The position numbers were made by a program, and so were the translations under genes. From assembly GCA_028687155.1 (NCBI GenBank), contig JAQUAR010000094.1, positions 1 to 6,492 of the forward strand: a DNA stretch of 6,492 nucleotides, read 5' to 3'. The DNA is from Methylacidiphilaceae bacterium. GTDB taxonomy: Bacteria > Verrucomicrobiota > Verrucomicrobiia > Methylacidiphilales > Methylacidiphilaceae. The notes under the pieces are model-generated. The model did no database searches, had not been told where the DNA came from, and worked only from the letters and a program-made list of their open reading frames with translations. Of this stretch, positions 5,418 through 6,492 are shown piece after piece; within the stretch, counting starts at the first letter, position 1, and every line of letters begins with the position of its first letter.

Positions 5418-6492
5418 TCAGGCGGGCGCCCCGACTTTGGTTTCGGCCGCTTCCTCGTGGAACTGGTCGGGAGAGGGAAGCGGTCCGCGCGGGCGAGTTC
5501 TCGCCCAGTATTGGCTGAAGCTCTCCTCGGGAAGCCGTTCACGCGCGAAGGCCGTGAGGGTTCCGCGGACGAGCTCGGGAATTTCCTCGAAGCCGACGCT
5601 CCGCTTCTCCAAGCCGGCGAGCCGGTCTCCGGCAAGGCTTCCGCCCGCAAAGAAGGCATACTTGCCCGGCGCTCGTCCGACGAAGGACAAGTCGGCGTTG
5701 TAGGGGCGGGAGCAGCCGTTGGGGCAGCCGCTCATCCGGATCAGGATCGGCTCTTCCTGAAGACCGAGCTCTTCTAGGATCCGATCGATCTTTTCCATGA
5801 GCGAGGGAAAGACGCGCTCGCTTTCGGCCAGCGAGAGTCCGCAAGTGGGAAGGGCGACGCACGCATGACCGAGGCTCCGGGTCGCGCTCTTCGGGGGTGC
5901 GGCGGAGACTCCGTATTCCGCGAGAAGCTCGCCCAGCTGGGCCTTCCGCTCGCGCGGAATCTGCGCCCAAAAGAGGTTCCCGTTGGCCGTGAGGTGAAGG
6001 GGAAAGCCGAAATCGAGGGCGATCTGGCGGAGCGCCTGGCGAAGCCGAAGACCCGGCCGATCGAGGATCCGGCCGTTCTCGATGAAGAGGCCGAGGAAGA
6101 GCTTCCCATCTCCCTGCTCGTGCCAACCCAAGGGATCGGCGACCGTGGTGAAGGAGAAGGGCCGGGGGGCTTCGGGTGCAAAGCTGAGGCGGGTGGCGAC
6201 TTCCCGGCGGAGCCAGTCGATTCCCCGGTCGAGGAGAAGATATTTGAGGCGGGCGCGCTTTCGATCTTCGCGGTTGCCGTGGTCCCGCTGCGCGGTCACG
6301 AGCGCCACCGCCGCTTCCTGAACTCGCTCCCGCGGAACGTAGAAGAGGGGTTCGGCCAGGTGCGGCTGGGTCTGGCGAAGGCGGTGAGTCATCCCATGGC
6401 CCCCACCGACCAGCAGCGTATAGCCCTCGACACCCTGGGCGTTCGCGTGGGCGACGAGACCCAAGTCATGGGAGAAGGCATCGATGTCGTTG
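5418..6492 (-). CDS. sir: Sulfite reductase, siroheme/4Fe-4S hemoprotein, C-terminal part (5'-truncated by window)
   Basis: Reduces sulfite to sulfide with six electrons in assimilatory sulfur metabolism; cytosolic. The frame stays open past the right edge: nine residues (NDIDAFSHD) precede the TTG at 6464, so that TTG is internal. Residues are counted from it. Cluster/siroheme cysteines are complete: Cys202 and Cys208 in ACVALPTCGL, Cys247 and Cys251 in SGCPNGCSRP, with the same 5-38-3 spacing as E. coli CysI (434, 440, 479, 483). Other hallmarks: YTLLVGGGHGMTH 15-27, QRDHGNREDRKRARLKY 59-75, GLFIENGRILD 125-135, FVGRAPGKY 261-269. About 215 residues, including much of the sulfite-binding Arg/Lys set, lie outside. 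The THR.....PHLAEPL and CVALPTCGL wording resembles ferredoxin-dependent (plant/cyanobacterial) enzymes more than NADPH-type CysI, but the electron donor is not certain. A nitrite reductase is less likely given CVALPTC. Confidence 0.94.
   Translation of the reverse strand, partial: NDIDAFSHDLGLVAHANAQGVEGYTLLVGGGHGMTHRLRQTQPHLAEPLFYVPRERVQEAAVALVTAQRDHGNREDRKRARLKYLLLDRGIDWLRREVATRLSFAPEAPRPFSFTTVADPLGWHEQGDGKLFLGLFIENGRILDRPGLRLRQALRQIALDFGFPLHLTANGNLFWAQIPRERKAQLGELLAEYGVSAAPPKSATRSLGHACVALPTCGLSLAESERVFPSLMEKIDRILEELGLQEEPILIRMSGCPNGCSRPYNADLSFVGRAPGKYAFFAGGSLAGDRLAGLEKRSVGFEEIPELVRGTLTAFARERLPEESFSQYWARTRPRGPLPSPDQFHEEAAETKVGAPA

Overview
The window holds six protein-coding genes on a GC-rich stretch that is almost entirely coding. 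The only non-coding gap of any size is 63 bases (3943-4005). No rRNA, tRNA, CRISPR array, insertion sequence or phage gene was seen. The genes suggest a free-living Gram-negative-type bacterium with its own sulfate assimilation and queuosine tRNA modification. A GC-rich acidophilic verrucomicrobium is one possibility, but that is a low-confidence impression and the window has no taxonomic marker.

Layout. (1) 1-2032, plus: most of a RecD2-type DNA helicase, with its N-terminus cut off by the window edge. (2) 2022-3074, minus: queA, the queuosine enzyme, whose end overlaps the end of recD2 by 11 bp. (3) 3091-3942, minus: an unrecognised exported protein made of two copies of one domain of about 100 residues; it lies 16 bp upstream of queA and probably shares a transcript with it. 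(4) 3943-4005: an AT-rich divergent regulatory gap with a strong minus-strand promoter, a perfect 10-bp palindrome and a second overlapping inverted repeat. (5) 4006-4917, plus: a GntR/UTRA transcription regulator. (6) 4914-5411, plus: a four-helix DoxX-type membrane protein that starts inside the regulator's stop codon (ATGA). (7) 5418-6492, minus: the C-terminal half of a siroheme/4Fe-4S sulfite reductase, running off the right edge.

How they fit together. There are two divergent transcription units around the gap at 3943-4005: regulator-DoxX to the right, exported repeat protein-queA to the left. The likeliest local circuit (inference) is that the GntR protein binds the palindrome between the divergent genes and controls the exported protein, itself, or both. 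The DoxX protein and the sulfite reductase are convergent neighbours separated by 6 bp. DoxX/DoxD relatives occur in thiosulfate oxidation, so a sulfur link is conceivable but unproven. The most novel item is the exported two-domain protein and its near-leaderless promoter. I saw nothing that amounts to a clear new defence or mobile system.
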